From Hexactinellida sp. DTS-2022 (Eukaryota > Porifera > Hexactinellida): a stretch of 64,000 nucleotides of DNA. The notes under the pieces were generated by a model. It saw only the letters and a list, made by a program, of their open reading frames with translations. It made no database searches and was not told the DNA's origin. A program made the position numbers and the translations under genes. The stretch covers positions 1,739,042 to 1,803,041 of the forward strand of contig JAPNXP010000010.1 in assembly GCA_028753945.1 (NCBI GenBank). Direction: 5' to 3'. This document shows, piece by piece, positions 11,224-23,170 of this stretch. Position 1 is the first letter of the stretch; every line of letters begins with the position of its first letter.

Positions 11224-12111
11224 TCAGATACTTTCATATAAATTATCCATATCCGCGTTTTTTGTCCCCAAAGTTCTTGATAGTGAATGCATTGGAAAAG
11301 AAGGCGGTTTAGAAATTCGAATCTCTTCTCTAGGTGTAGTTAAGAGAATACTTTCTATGAAATATGAAATTATTGTGGAAATGCAGAAACCTTGGTTAGT
11401 TTGAATGGCAGTTAGATTATTATCCAATCCAATTTTGTATATAAACGCCTCATTCGTATATTGCCACGATTTTATAGCATTAAAATCATATGAAGATAAA
11501 ATGCGTTTACTAATAGGATGTACTGTCATCAGTCCAGTGGTTGATATGCCAAAATAAATGGGTACAAGTTTGGGATGTCGCAAATATTTTTTTCGAATTT
11601 CCTTGACGCTGAAAAATATATAGCCACTTTGAGGAAGGTTCATGTATTGATGAATCAGAGCATCCCTTACCATAGAAAAGTTATATAATTTCAAATTTTC
11701 TTGTTCTTGGTGAATCTGTTTAGATATTCCCCTAATTGATTTATATTCATCTGAAATGAAATGCCATGGGCTACAATATTCTGATTTTTTATTTGAAACC
11801 CTATGAAAATAGTACCCTTTGTATTGAAGAGATGCAAAATCAATTGCCTGTTGTAATGTAATGGGGGTGTTACAATGGATTATTGAATAGCAACATCTTA
11901 AATAGTGCTGATCCGAATTAGAATGTGGAATGAAATCCATTTTTTCAGGAAATGTATTAAATTTTCCAACGATTTGAAAAATAGTTGATCCATAAACGTC
12001 CTGCGAAATAAAACTAATTTCGAGATCCAAAATTTTTCCTATAAAGAAATCGAAAACAACATTGAACATGAATATACATATCCTATAATTATAGTGGACA
12101 GGCAAAATCAT
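11224..12111 (-). CDS. MyTH4-FERM myosin-tail type FERM domain protein
   Basis: A 295-codon uninterrupted frame, the longest non-transposon frame in the window. Residues ~75-160 look like the FERM F2 lobe (TLQQAIDFASLQYKG, then RDALIHQYMNLPQSGYIFFSV). Residues ~175-270 look like the F3 (PH-like) lobe (LVPIYFGISTTGLMTVHP, SYDFNAIKSWQY, FCISTIISYFIESIL). Order and spacing match the C-terminal FERM of class VII/XV-type myosins, where F2 ends in a similar Phe-rich strand and the protein ends soon after F3. Such tails bind cargo and autoinhibit the motor. An in-frame TAA lies 13 codons before the ATG, so it is either a last exon with an acceptor just upstream (candidate ...GGTGAG at 12137) or a retrocopy. 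No motor domain is in the window. Family by motif memory; not searched. Confidence 0.7.
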   Translation of the reverse strand: MILPVHYNYRICIFMFNVVFDFFIGKILDLEISFISQDVYGSTIFQIVGKFNTFPEKMDFIPHSNSDQHYLRCCYSIIHCNTPITLQQAIDFASLQYKGYYFHRVSNKKSEYCSPWHFISDEYKSIRGISKQIHQEQENLKLYNFSMVRDALIHQYMNLPQSGYIFFSVKEIRKKYLRHPKLVPIYFGISTTGLMTVHPISKRILSSYDFNAIKSWQYTNEAFIYKIGLDNNLTAIQTNQGFCISTIISYFIESILLTTPREEIRISKPPSFPMHSLSRTLGTKNADMDNLYESI

Positions 12112-12674
12112 TATTTGGATAAAACCGACCTCACCACACGGGAAGGATTAGGGGATTAATCGATTTAAATCTTTACGAATAAGTAGGTCAGATAATACCA
12201 ATGTCAAATGGAGAGTATGGGCTAAGGAGTGTAATTATAATTACATTGAAGAATATCTTAAACATTATATTGACTGGATCTGGACTGAATTTAGATTAGG
12301 ATTTCAATTATACAGAGTTCAGATAGTATCTACCTAACTATTTTGCAAAGATATATGATAATAGTAATGTCATAATAGTATATGTCATAACACATAACAG
12401 AACAGAGGCGTAGTCATGAATTTGAAATGGGTATAGATATTTCGCCCGCATAAAGTCAAGTTAAATGCTGATTAAATTTTATGCTTCACTATACTATTAG
12501 GGAAGTTTATTCCTACTTTCGTTAAATACACAACCGTAATCGTAGCCAAGAATCTCAAATACAAATTTGTTTTAAGCCGGTGGATCGCTTTGTGAATGTG
12601 CTGATTCCAAATTACCTACACGTATTGTTCGTGCCAAACCAAAAAAACTTTGGAGAACCTGCATTTAGAGAGTA
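12112..12674. other. No recognisable feature
   Basis: AT-rich DNA upstream of the FERM frame. I looked for further myosin exons on the minus strand and saw none that I could support. Confidence 0.5.
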
Positions 12675-12859
12675 CAGTCGACTCCGCATAATAGAGCCAC
12701 CTCGAGACCAGATTGTTTTGACCCGATTAAGCGGAGAAACAGATTAATAGAAAATATTGTAAGCCAAACTGTAATCCTGTCCTATAAATCCTGTGAAACT
12801 TTGACCCGATTAAGCGGAGAAACCGATTAACCGGTGGCTTAATTAAGCGGAGTTTACTG
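12675..12859. mobile_element. pogo/mariner-type MITE
   Basis: Ends CAGTCGACTCCGC and (minus strand) CAGTAAACTCCGCTTAAT, flanked by TA. GACCCGATTAAGCGGAGAAA occurs twice inside. Fragments of the same family lie near 18812-18875 and 59995-60061. Confidence 0.8.
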
Positions 12860-13105
12860 TATATAGAAAGCGACATTCTACTCATTGTACCTTTTCATGT
12901 TCATAGAACAATATCTACTGGAATTCAGTATATATGAGATAACTGCATTGCCATTCGTTGTGGGCGCTGGCCCGCGAAGAAATTGATGATTGTACCAAAG
13001 TAGATTGATAGGCAAGTGGTCACAACAATCCTGAGGGGGAATTCCATGTCAATTCATCCATTCATTTCACCACTATCAACCGATTTTGTTGAAATTTGTT
13101 GTATA

Positions 13106-13489
13106 CAGAGGCGGTTTTAGAGGGGGAGCAGGATTTTAAGCAATAGTTATGTGAAAATTAGTGATTTCACTTATATGTATTTTGGAATAAAAATTTTTTT
13201 GTTAATGAATCACAAATAATAGTACTAACTACTAATGGATACTTTTTTAGTGTGCTTCTTCGAATAAAAAAACGTTATAGTAGGGTTCTACTATAGTTTT
13301 ATAATATAAGTGCATACTATTAATAACAACTAATAACAACACAAAATACTATTAAATCATAAATTCAACACAAGTTTTAAAAATCATGAAATAGAATAAA
13401 CTAACGCATTTTTAATTTTCCTTCATCTTTATTGCAATCCCCTGAAAATAATCTGTGACCCCTAGTGAAAATATCTAGCGACGCCACTC
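13106..13489. mobile_element. hAT-like MITE
   Basis: 384 bp starting CAGAGGCGGTTTTAGAGG and ending GACGCCACTC, flanked by the perfect 8-bp duplication GTTGTATA (13098-13105 and 13490-13497). AT-rich interior without coding. Confidence 0.85.
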
Positions 13490-13712
13490 GTTGTATAGCA
13501 AGCTACTAACAACTATTTACATTTACAAAGATTTCAGGAAATTCGGCAATCCATTTTGTGAATTATGACGCAAAATTTCATTTTTTGAGGTTAGAAAAAT
13601 TATTTACCCTATCATATAAAACTGTAACTATTTGAAGAATACTCAACTAATTCTTTAAAAAATTGTTGTACTTATCTTTTTACAGATAGAAAATTTTAAA
13701 ATCATAACTAAA

Positions 13713-13984
13713 CAGGGTTGTTTGATTAAGTGATTTAAATCATGATTTAAATCAATGATTTATATTAATAAAAATCAGATTTTTTAAGTCTATTGTATTT
13801 TGCGAAAAGAAAAGAAATATATTGATAATGAGTCAAATTACAATGATAATGAGTCATTATCAATGTAATTAATCTATTAGCCAAAAATATACGCCATTGT
13901 GATATAGATTGCAAAAAAACAATTAAAATCAAAAAAATCGGATTTCTTTGATTTTTTTTAAAAAATCATGATTTTTATCACCTG
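13713..13984. mobile_element. hAT-like MITE rich in ATTTAAATCA
   Basis: Starts CAGGGTTGTTTGATTAAG and ends TTTTTATCACCTG. Subterminal TGATTTAAATCATGATTTAA on the left and AAAAAATCATGATTTTT on the right form inverted arms. Flanks TAACTAAA and TAAACTAA are similar but not identical. Confidence 0.75.
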
Positions 13985-14305
13985 TAAACTAAGGGTATTT
14001 CTAATATCAAGGTTGAAATCGAATACTGGGGCCGTATTCACTAAGAAGTTAAGTTCGAACTTAAGTCGTATTCACTAAGATTGGTATTCACTAAGATTTT
14101 AGTTCCTACTTAAGTTCGAACTTAAGTACGAACTTTAAGCAAGCTAGGGAGGTTGCTTAAGTAATTTTGTATTAGACTAAATTAAGAATTTCTTCGGATT
14201 CGTAATAATAATAGTATACTTTTATGCTACTCTCTAATTTGGTAGGCATAATACAAGTAAATCGTTATATTTCTGCACACTATCTAGTCTAGCTAATTAC
14301 AAAAT

Positions 14306-15047
14306 TTAGGATTTTTCAAACAGCTTCTGGCGTTTCAGCCTGTAGTACTCCCTCTGCTCTTCAATTAGCTGAAGTTGTGCTGCGAATACAGCGATCTGTT
14401 GTAACAGCACCTCCTGCTGTAAAGGGAGTAAATCAGCTACCTTCATTTCCGGCTGCTGCTGGGACTCAGTAGGACGTTGATAATCTGTTGGATCACGTCT
14501 TCGCTTCCTACTTTTCTTACCGTTACGATTAACGTTAATGTTGGGTTCTTCGGGAGCATACAAAATTGACGTATCGTCTACAGTACCTAGATGAGGAATC
14601 TGTTCGCTGCTGGCTGCTGTTACTGGTGATTCGAAATTATCGACTGCACCTGAGATTCCGATAAAAGCTGGGGTGGTCTAAAACATCTCTCTAATTCTAT
14701 CAGAGTTATTTATACTCCTATCTGCAGCTAAAATTAATACGTCTTCGTCTTCGACAATTCCAGCGGAGTTTGAGCCCCCTCCGGTTATTCTAGATTCCAT
14801 AAATTAGCATCAACTTTTGACTTGGCAGCTAACTTCAGGTTATTCCATTTCTTTCTTAAGTCTTCTACCCCTCTATTATTTCCATATACAGCGTTGACTT
14901 TGCCTGTAATGGTTTTCCACAGTTCTTCTTCTTATTGAGGTCAGCGCTGTTTCCTGAACCTCTCAATAAGTCGCCAGCAGATTCAATTTCACTAATGAGC
15001 GTGCACTCTTCTTCCTCAGTCCAATTTATCTTCCTGGATTTTTCCAT
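14306..15047 (-). pseudogene. Harbinger Myb/SANT-like DNA-binding protein
   Basis: From the ATG at 15047 the frame gives SRKINWTEEEECTLISEIE, a Myb/SANT-like first helix. After a frame change near 14930 a WKTITGKVNAVYGNNRGVED-like second half with KKWNNLK can be read. Stops interrupt the middle (around 14770 and 14680). The C-terminal part (14563-14306) is a basic stretch KKSRKRRRD followed by a Gln/Leu-rich coiled coil. In Harbinger elements such a protein helps bring the transposase to the nucleus and the ends. Confidence 0.75.
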
Positions 15048-15332
15048 TCCGTTTAGAATTGGTTTTGTTCAACAACAATTTATACAAATGGGAGAAAGAA
15101 CATTGATCTTGAAAATTAATCTTCAATGGAATTATATGCATTTGTTATTTTGCCATCAAAGCTACTTTGTATATGTATAGAGAACTTAACTGTTTCATGT
15201 TTAGACAGACTGACGTACGTAGACACTCCTCTAAATGTGCTTAGGAAGCACTTGCTACATACCAGTAGTATATTTCTTTTTTGAATTAATTAAATATACT
15301 TCAACTAATTATCTTCATTTACATATATAAAT

Positions 15333-15533
15333 TCAATCAAAATTATGAATAGCAAATTGGTCTCTGTAATGCTTAGCAGCCCAGTGCCCCAATTCTTCAG
15401 TTACAATAGGTTCATCCATACGTTGGTCAATAGGCGAATCGTCCAGCATTGGTTGCTTCCAAACTACACGTATAGCCATATTATGTAGCACAGCACATGA
15501 AGCAATAATGGTACAAACCTTGTCAGGAGCCAT
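15333..15533 (-). pseudogene. HARBI1-type transposase, C-terminal remnant
   Basis: PDKVCTIIASCAVLHNMAI is the conserved C-terminal segment of the Harbinger DDE nuclease, followed by an acidic tail with DQRMDEP. The catalytic D, D and E region expected upstream (15533-15900, minus strand) is absent or unreadable, so this copy is an internally deleted relic. Confidence 0.78.
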
Positions 15534-16109
15534 TCGGATCTACCCATGTAGACAATGACCTGAAAACTCGCTCCCGAGCGCGAGCTAGATTCTTTGTGTT
15601 GTTGTTCTGAAATGATTAGTGGAATAAAACCCGCCATTTGAATATAAATTATGAAAAGTAATATAGTTGATGATGTATTTACGGTATTTTGCATTGATTA
15701 TTTGATCTTATACTCATGTCTATACACTAGTACCTAATCATAATCTAACAACGTTTATGTAAATTGTTATGTGCGTAGTGATTAATAAATGTGTTTACAT
15801 TCCTTTCACCGCGTAAAAGCACTTTGACTTTGATTATTAAAGTATAATCTAAGTTATTTTATATTATTCTTTAATAAATAAGAGATCCACAAAACATTAT
15901 AGGCAACAAATATTTATGTAAAATATTTAGGTATATTTAACTACGTATATTATTATTTGAGGCTGATTCCAAACTCCAAGAGAATAGAAATTGAGTGAAA
16001 TAAAATTAAAAGTAAAGTTTATAATTCAGTTCGAACTCAACTAAGTTTGAACTTAAGACTTAAGTTCAAACTTAGTGCTTAACTTCTTAGTGAATACGGC
16101 CCATGATAT

Positions 16110-16528
16110 CAAGGCTGGATTCGTTTAACCAGCAAACCGGTTAACCGTTGCTGACATCGGTTAACGGTTAGAGATTATATTAACCAGTTAGCCGGTCTGT
16201 TGGATATAAGCAGAGTTATTGGGAAATTAATGTATAAAGTATTAAATTTTTTTAATTTTTTCAGAATATGTAGACCTAAATCCATTTCTCATCACCACTT
16301 AATAAATTTTCTTAGATAACATTGATCTAAATTTACCTAAAGCACGAAATGTATCAATTAATATACTTATGCGGTTATACTTTATACAGCTGAGTCTTAT
16401 TCTGTAATATAATCAAATATTTATATAGGATTTATTGTATTGAGTAGGACGGGCGGTTAACCAGTTAACCGTGGCGAGAAATCATATTGTAACGGTAGCC
16501 TCGGATCGGTTAACCAACCCCACCCTTG
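16110..16528. mobile_element. GGTTAACC-rich MITE, copy A
   Basis: 419 bp, ends CAAGGCTGGATTCG and (minus strand) CAAGGGTGGGGTTGGTTAAC. Subterminal arrays of GGTTAACCG-like motifs lie at both sides. Flanks ATGATAT and CTGATAT agree at six of seven positions. It inserted directly beside the right end of the Harbinger element. Copies B, C and D are at 38744, 47699 and 55213. Confidence 0.85.
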
Positions 16529-16535
16529 CTGATAT

Positions 16536-17028
16536 ATTTAGTTGAACCGAATATGAATTTCCGAATAGTTGATATTTGGTTGACAACCTGATAGTATCAG
16601 TATATGGTATTCGGCTGTCAACCTGATATATATATATCACTATTCGGTATTCAGTTGCCAACCTGATATATATCACTATTCGGTGATCGGTTGGCAACCT
16701 GATATATCACTTTCGGTATTCGGTCTCCCGACTGAATATTATCAGTATTCATATTCGGTTAACGTACCAATTAATAACAGAATTTATATTCGGTTGACGT
16801 AACCGAGTACTATCAGTGTTCGTATTCGGCAGTGTATTCTACGCAATTTGTAAATACGCCTAAATCACAAATTAATGTTACTGTATAGGGGAAGATTCCT
16901 ATTTTCGAGCTACTAATTAATATTTTCCTAAATCACAATCCAAAAGGAGCGTCGCGGCAACTGGATAATTATTCCCAGGGATTCAGGTGAGGTAACCAAA
17001 TATTATCAGTTTTTGTATTCGGTTGACG
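16536..17028. repeat. Degenerate minisatellite, left half
   Basis: Repeated blocks built from TATCAGTATTCGG and CGGTTGNCAACCTGATA, spaced about 45-55 bp, run from 16536 to about 16830 and reappear at 17001-17028. The array is interrupted by the P-type MITE at 17029-17794 and resumes at 17795-17870 (ACCGAATATCATCAGTATTC). Confidence 0.75.
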
Positions 17029-17794
17029 CATGGCCTACATAATATACGGCTATATATGTCGCCGAGAAGGCCATAAAACAAAGAGGCCAGTTTCTAATTT
17101 TCAAAATGGAGAATTGATCTTTATTCGAATAATTAGCAATGATAGAGCTGAAAAGTGTATTATAACTATATAGGAATATGGTATCCAGGTATGCATAGCA
17201 CCCTCCAGAATTGTGATATGTCATCATCTGATGACGTTATGGTTATTTTGGTTGCGAATTATCTTGTTTTTCTAGCATACTTTTAACATAGTTAAACGCG
17301 TTATAAATTTTCAAAATTGGAACATGGTTATACACAGAAGTAGTAGAATAAAATATATCGAAATTATAAATGGAATGTTGACACATTCCTCGGTTGCCAT
17401 GGAAAATGTATATTTCCTAAAATGTGCCATAACTCAAAAACTATGAATGTTATGTAAACTAGACTGGTACTGATCTGTCCGGAATAGGTAACTTCCTATT
17501 CATCGATAATACATTTTATATGCCTAACTTCAATAATATTTGAGATAATGAGATAATTAACACTTAATTCATTATTAGGTAATGACTCACTATCTCAAAG
17601 ATTATTGAACAATTCTGGAGGGTGCTATGCATACCTGGATACCATATTCCTATATAGTTATAATACACTTTTCAGCTCTATCATTGCTAATTATTCGAAT
17701 AAAGATCAATTCTCCATTTTGAAAATTAGAAACTGGCCTCTTTGTTTTATGGCCTTCTCGGCGACATATATAGCCGTATATTAAGTAGGCCATG
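17029..17794. mobile_element. P-type MITE (CATGGCCTAC family), copy 1
   Basis: 766 bp with nearly perfect ~195-bp inverted arms starting CATGGCCTACWTAATATACG, flanked by the perfect 7-bp repeat GTTGACG (17022-17028, 17795-17801). No transposase. The open frame on the minus strand at 17006-17227 is only an arm sequence. Relatives lie at 30373 and 48964; the P4 ends resemble these arms. Confidence 0.9.
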
Positions 17795-17801
17795 GTTGAC
17801 G

Positions 17802-19572
17802 CAACCGAATATCATCAGTATTCGTGTTCGGTAGGGCAACTATTCATGAATACTGATATTCGGTTCGAGCGGTTTCAACTTTCATTTTTATATACATTTA
17901 TGTGCAAACTGGAAATGATACTTGTACCGGAGGTGGATCAGGAAATATGAATATTTAAGTTTTTGATATTTTATTATCTGTATCATACTTCATCGTATAG
18001 AAATTTCATGTGGTTTCCATCAGTTCTTTTTGAATAAACACATTTCTATACATAAGGCAATGGCATTCATTAAAATTTCTGGAACAGGGATTGGATAAGA
18101 AAAACAATGAAATATAAGCAATGCAATTATTTTTCGAAATAAGTAATCTAGGGTGATCCTACTTATGTAATTGTTTTTCACAAAGGTGGTCATGTACAAG
18201 AACCATTCTTTGAGGTAACACCATGTTGAAATGATGTCACCATATTGTATAAATTAATTTGGCTTTCTATAACAAATTGGCGTCTAGGAGTCATTCTACA
18301 CAAAATATCTTATAATAAAATATGGAATGTTACCACATGCCTCTGTTTCCTTGGAAACGTGATTTAAATGCTTGAGATCATATCTCCAGAAGGAATAAAT
18401 TACAGCTTAATCAATGGTTCCAATTGATAGCCCTTCCTCAACATCCTGTCCAATGAGAATACAATTCGATGCTTAACTCAAACCATTTTTTCGCTAAATG
18501 TATATAACCATTTGAATTTAGTTTACAATATCATAATTCTAAAAAAATTGGGCAGGTCTAACGAAATATATAAATAGGATACACGTTTGTTGTTTTATTG
18601 ATTTCCGTAAAATCGCAATTTACCAAATATTATGACCTTATTGTTCACGGATAGTTCCAAAGGGTCCACAAAATATTAAGGATCATGACTATGGGTGTGA
18701 GTAGTCTCAAGGTTCCACAGGCAGTGGAGGAATTATTATAACAGGATTAAATTTTAAATTGCCGTAAATCGCTACTAGATTACTACCTCATATAGATTTT
18801 TAGCTTAATTGGGAACTCCGCTTAATTGGCACAAGAGGCCTGAAACAAACATGTCCCAATTAAGCGGAGTAGACCGCATTTGTCTTTATCTCAATAACTA
18901 GTAAAGATAGACCTGATAAATGTACTATAACTTAGAAGGAATTTGAGATCAAGGTATACACATAGCATCTTTCTGAATTGTACCAGATCAGTCCCTATTT
19001 TATCGCGAATTATAGTGTTTTAATAACCTGCTTTTAACATAGCAAACGCCCCTAAGATATTTTTCCTTAGAACATGGTAATTCTCAAATTACTCGATTGA
19101 AATGGACCAAATGATCCAAATTGTATAGGGTATGCTGACACATTCCTCTGTGCCATGGATACGTTAATTGTTTAAAATGATCCATAACTCCAACCAGTGG
19201 GGGCCCTTACTCGGGAGCTCTAGTGGGGCACACTAACATTAATACAAACCTTAAAATTGGGCACAGGTCCCACATGGCCCCATACTCCTGCAACCGAACC
19301 ATTGACTCAATACGTCTAAAGTTGTGTAACCATACTAGTACTCAGGGGCGTCAGGTTGACCAAAAAAGCGGGGGCCCCGTTGTACAAGTTACTAGTTCAT
19401 TAGATATGTCAAATACACAAATAAAAATGAATAGTACTGTAATATCAATTATATTTTGAATCCTTCCATGTCTGCATTCAATGTCTGCATTTCCTCAAGC
19501 TAAGTGAAGATAGCTTGAGGAATTCTTAAAATAAGTTAATGACATTAATTTGTTTATGATAATATTAATTGG
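17802..19572. other. No gene recognised; small inverted repeat at 18822-18877
   Basis: The first ~70 bp continue the minisatellite. AACTCCGCTTAATTGG and its inverted partner CCAATTAAGCGGAGT at 18822-18877 make a small palindromic remnant of the pogo-type MITE also seen at 12675. The remainder is AT-rich with no credible coding frame. Confidence 0.5.
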
Positions 19573-19580
19573 CTTTTAAT

Positions 19581-19736
19581 CATAGGCGTCGTAACCCGCC
19601 CGGGTGCCCGGAAATGTCCGTGCGGCCAGGAAGGGTTGCCCCTATGCTACTAATACAATACCCGGAGTTTACCCGGACATTACCCGGATTTTCCGGGCGG
19701 CCCGAAGGATTTACCTTTGCATTTACGACGCCTATG
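19581..19736. mobile_element. hAT-like MITE, CATAGGCGTCG family, copy 1
   Basis: 156 bp, inverted ends CATAGGCGTCGTAA / TTACGACGCCTATG. Flanks CTTTTAAT and CTTTTATT agree at seven of eight positions. GC-rich interior with CCCGG-containing repeats. Other family members: 48570-48932 and 50379-50483. Confidence 0.88.
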
Positions 19737-19744
19737 CTTTTATT

Positions 19745-21574
19745 ACACGTATACATTTCAAATACATAAATAAATAATATATAATCCTATCCGTAATTGC
19801 ATCGATAGAGCCTGAAATCGGATTCTCTCTAATAATTATGTTAATAATTAAGAATTGTCATAAAAATTGTTATCTGGGGGGAAATATGAAAGATGCAGGG
19901 TCTTAACTTGTAAATTCCTTTTGCTTAATTTATCAAGTTTTTTCAGGAATCCACAGTTAAACATATAACAAAAAACTTTTCGTGTCAAGAAGTTAAACGC
20001 TGATCATAAAATGCAAGAGCATCAAACGAACATATTCATAGGTCATACTTACATTGAAGATTTTTTGAAGATTAGGAGAATCCCAACAAAGTCAGAAAAA
20101 ATGCTGAAATTAAATGCTGCATAATAATAATAAATAGAATGGATCATTATAATTAAAAGTGTTTGCATCTAGTTCTACATCAGTGAAAAGTTGCATTATA
20201 GCTGGACAATATTCCTGCTTAGATTTGAAATATCGACATATTACATAGATAGTTAAAAGGTTATTGCATATATATAGGATAAGATATGCTTCAAATCCCT
20301 TTAAAAATAGTTAAATAATGGACCTCCCATGGTGACAATGACGTAGGAATCTTTTTTTCAAAAGGCTATTACATTAAAAGTATTCTGAGTCGAAATTTTC
20401 AGTTCAGCTAGTACTTATTGTATACTGTTCAAAAACACTATATCTCAATTTATGAAATGTTCAGAGAGGGGCCTTAATTTTTCAAAATGATTGCCTTTGA
20501 ATTTGTCGCTATAAAAAGGTTTGCCCAAATTTTCGAGACCTGCATGGGAGCTTAAATGGCGAGATATACCCTAAAGTATCAGAATCAGGCATAAAACTAA
20601 CTTGCCAGGTTGATCACGGAATCTTAGATTTTTACCTTACTAATAGGAAATAGGCATTTGGGTTGCAGATACTCAAAATTATTCCTGACATATAGGTTAT
20701 TTAAAGATGGGAAATGAATGGCATCATCAGAAATGATTTAGGCGTCTCTTAAGCTTAATTATACGTGATCTGTTTTAAAATAGAAAATTTTTGGTTTGTT
20801 AACAGTCTTTCAATATTTACCCATTGTTATTGTTCAAATATCTTGAACATGGCAAAGATTTCATAAAGTCTAGTTCACAGGGGATATAAGGATTTATACA
20901 CTGATTGATGTAAAGGGAGTAGATGCTTATTGAATGTAAATATAATGTGTATTATAACTCAAAGAAACATAGATGACTTTTTCTAGCTTAGCTGTCCCAG
21001 GTGCATCACACTAAATACCCTCCTAATTGTACAAAACTAACTTTCTTCAATTTCAAAAACCAAATATGAGTTCATAGCTCGTTGCTCTGAATTGATGAAA
21101 TTGTCCCTAAGTGCTCAGTGGTTCTTATTATACAATATATGCCATACATTTGCGTAATCACTAACGTAAGCTACTGAATAGTAACGAAATATTAGTTTTT
21201 GAATTTTCATGGCAACATAAAGTGACAATGGAATTCACAAAGATATTCAAAGTTGCGAACTGTTTCGGAAGCTAAGATTTTCACAACAAATTCCAACTAT
21301 GTTGAACTATGAAATATAAATTTTCTCTGTGAACTTTTTTCAACGCTAACTTGAAATTGCATTCTGAGAATAATATTTTGGGTGAAGAGTATTCATCCTC
21401 TGTTAAAAATAAATCAATCAGTTAACAGTTTATCAGTATATAAATATATATTTAGCAAACTCATTTTGTTATAATTGAATAAACAATAACAACGATTGCT
21501 TATACGTATATTGTATTCAGAGTGATGTTGATACTTTGTATTTTTAGAATTCTCAAATCCACAAATAAGAACTG
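19745..21574. other. No recognisable feature
   Basis: 1.8 kb of AT-rich DNA without inverted ends, coding frames or tandem arrays that I could support. Confidence 0.5.
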
Positions 21575-22134
21575 CAGTCACTGGCCAAAAGTATTTGAAC
21601 AGGAGGTATTTTAATGCAGACACATTATTCTTCTAGCAGAATGTTGACGGCTATTTAAAACCCTAAATGACTTAACATTTAGTGCTATATATATAAATTA
21701 AAAAAAAAATGATCTTAGGACATTTTCAAAAAATATCCATAAAGTGGGATAGTGTCGTTGCCACATGCCACCTGTGGCGCAAGTGGCATCAATGGGAATG
21801 TGACTGTATCTCAGTATAAAATGATCGTAATGATTAGATATGTAGCACCTAGAGTAGTTCGATTGTGAGGAAATCAAATCCGAAATCAGAATTTGTATAT
21901 TTTAATTGCCTCGTAATTATCCGAAATTAATATTTAATTAGCTCATTATATAGTTAATGAGTTTATCACTCTAGATAGAAATTAAAATTTAAAATAATTG
22001 CTATATTCTTATACTTAACATATTGTTTCATATAAATAGTATTGTAGAAGAACCCAGAACGTTAGTATGTTGCTAGGAACCCTGACTGTTTATAAAATAA
22101 TTAGTAGTGTACGAATACTTTTGGCCAGGCAGTG
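21575..22134. mobile_element. Tc1/mariner-like MITE (GGCCAAAAGTATTTGAAC family), copy 1
   Basis: About 560 bp. The left end reads GGCCAAAAGTATTTGAACAG; the right end reads on the minus strand CACTGCCTGGCCAAAAGTAT. A TA follows the right end. Internal GCCACCTGTGGCGCAAGTGG is shared with the other copies at 28557, 48992, 51256 and 63693. No transposase. Confidence 0.82.
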
Positions 22135-23069
22135 TATATATTTGAAATAATTTCATTTAAAGGCGTAGTTTATGTTAAATTCATTTTATAATAAATATGA
22201 ACGTTAGTATACTATCTAACTTGGATTTTAAATCATATTGAAGCAGTTTGAAAACCATAAAATATTTGCCTATTTCTAGGTGATAAGCCAATGTGCATAC
22301 AGTGCATTCTTAATAATTATTTATAATAATTTAAATAGAGTTTCTTATTACAATAATTTATAAGTAAATCTGCTGAATTATATTTTGACACGCTAGTACT
22401 ATTCAACCATGGATGTGCTATTGTAACTCATACAGTGATATTCTGGAACGCTATAAAAGCAAATGTTGGCTTAATTTATTTTTTATTAAGAATTGAGACG
22501 CTACTATAGCTAAGGCTTCAATGTGTATTTGGCGGTTCAAAGGTTACATTATCCCAAATCCTTATATTTTACCACTCCCCCTTTGTTTCACGCTCTTAAC
22601 TATCTATTTTATCAGCCATTCTACTTGGCTAGATAAGTTATCCCCTCCCTGTCAGTGTTAGTTAACAGCTACATTTATACAAATTATCTAAATTTTTCCG
22701 ATGTATGAGAAGTCAAATACCTTGCAAATTACCCCCGAATAGATTTGAAGACAATTCCTTATAACTATTAAGTTGTTTTACCTAATAATTATATACCCAG
22801 TTGACACTAAGAATTGTGAGACAAAACTAATATTTAATTTCTTACAAATAAACACATAAAAGACAACAAAATACATATATTTCGAAGCCATTATTCTTAT
22901 AATTGACTCAAAACCTTCCTTCCCTCCATGCCCTCCTCCACTTTGCATCACTCCAAGTTTTACTCCTTCCTGTCAATAGGATTCGGACGGAGTGACAATT
23001 TCTCCCCTCCAACAACTATATTTGTATTCCCTCTCCTTCTCCTCCTTTGAAAATGATAAATTAGTTCAA
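22135..23069. other. No recognisable feature
   Basis: AT-rich DNA ending in CT-rich stretches (22915-23050). No supported gene. Confidence 0.5.
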
Positions 23070-23170
23070 GCATAGACTACTTAAGATACAGATGGGCAAC
23101 TAACCGAAAATGGAAAAAAAAGAGAGGCAATTCTTGGATACTCTCTCTCGTATAATCAAGTACTCTTATC

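Larger units (their letters stand above)
14028..16102 (-). mobile_element. PIF/Harbinger element, degenerate
   Basis: About 25-bp inverted ends GGGCCGTATTCACTAAGAAG at both sides, with palindromic subterminal AAGTTCGAACTTAAG motifs. It contains the usual two-gene set of Harbinger elements on the minus strand: a Myb/SANT-like DNA-binding protein and the HARBI1-type transposase, of which only the C-terminal end is left. The 3-bp target duplication is not clear (ACT on the left, ATG on the right). Confidence 0.85.

Noticed and set aside
16536..16830. CRISPR-like spaced repeats
   Set aside because: Units are degenerate, spacing varies, and the context is a eukaryotic minisatellite.
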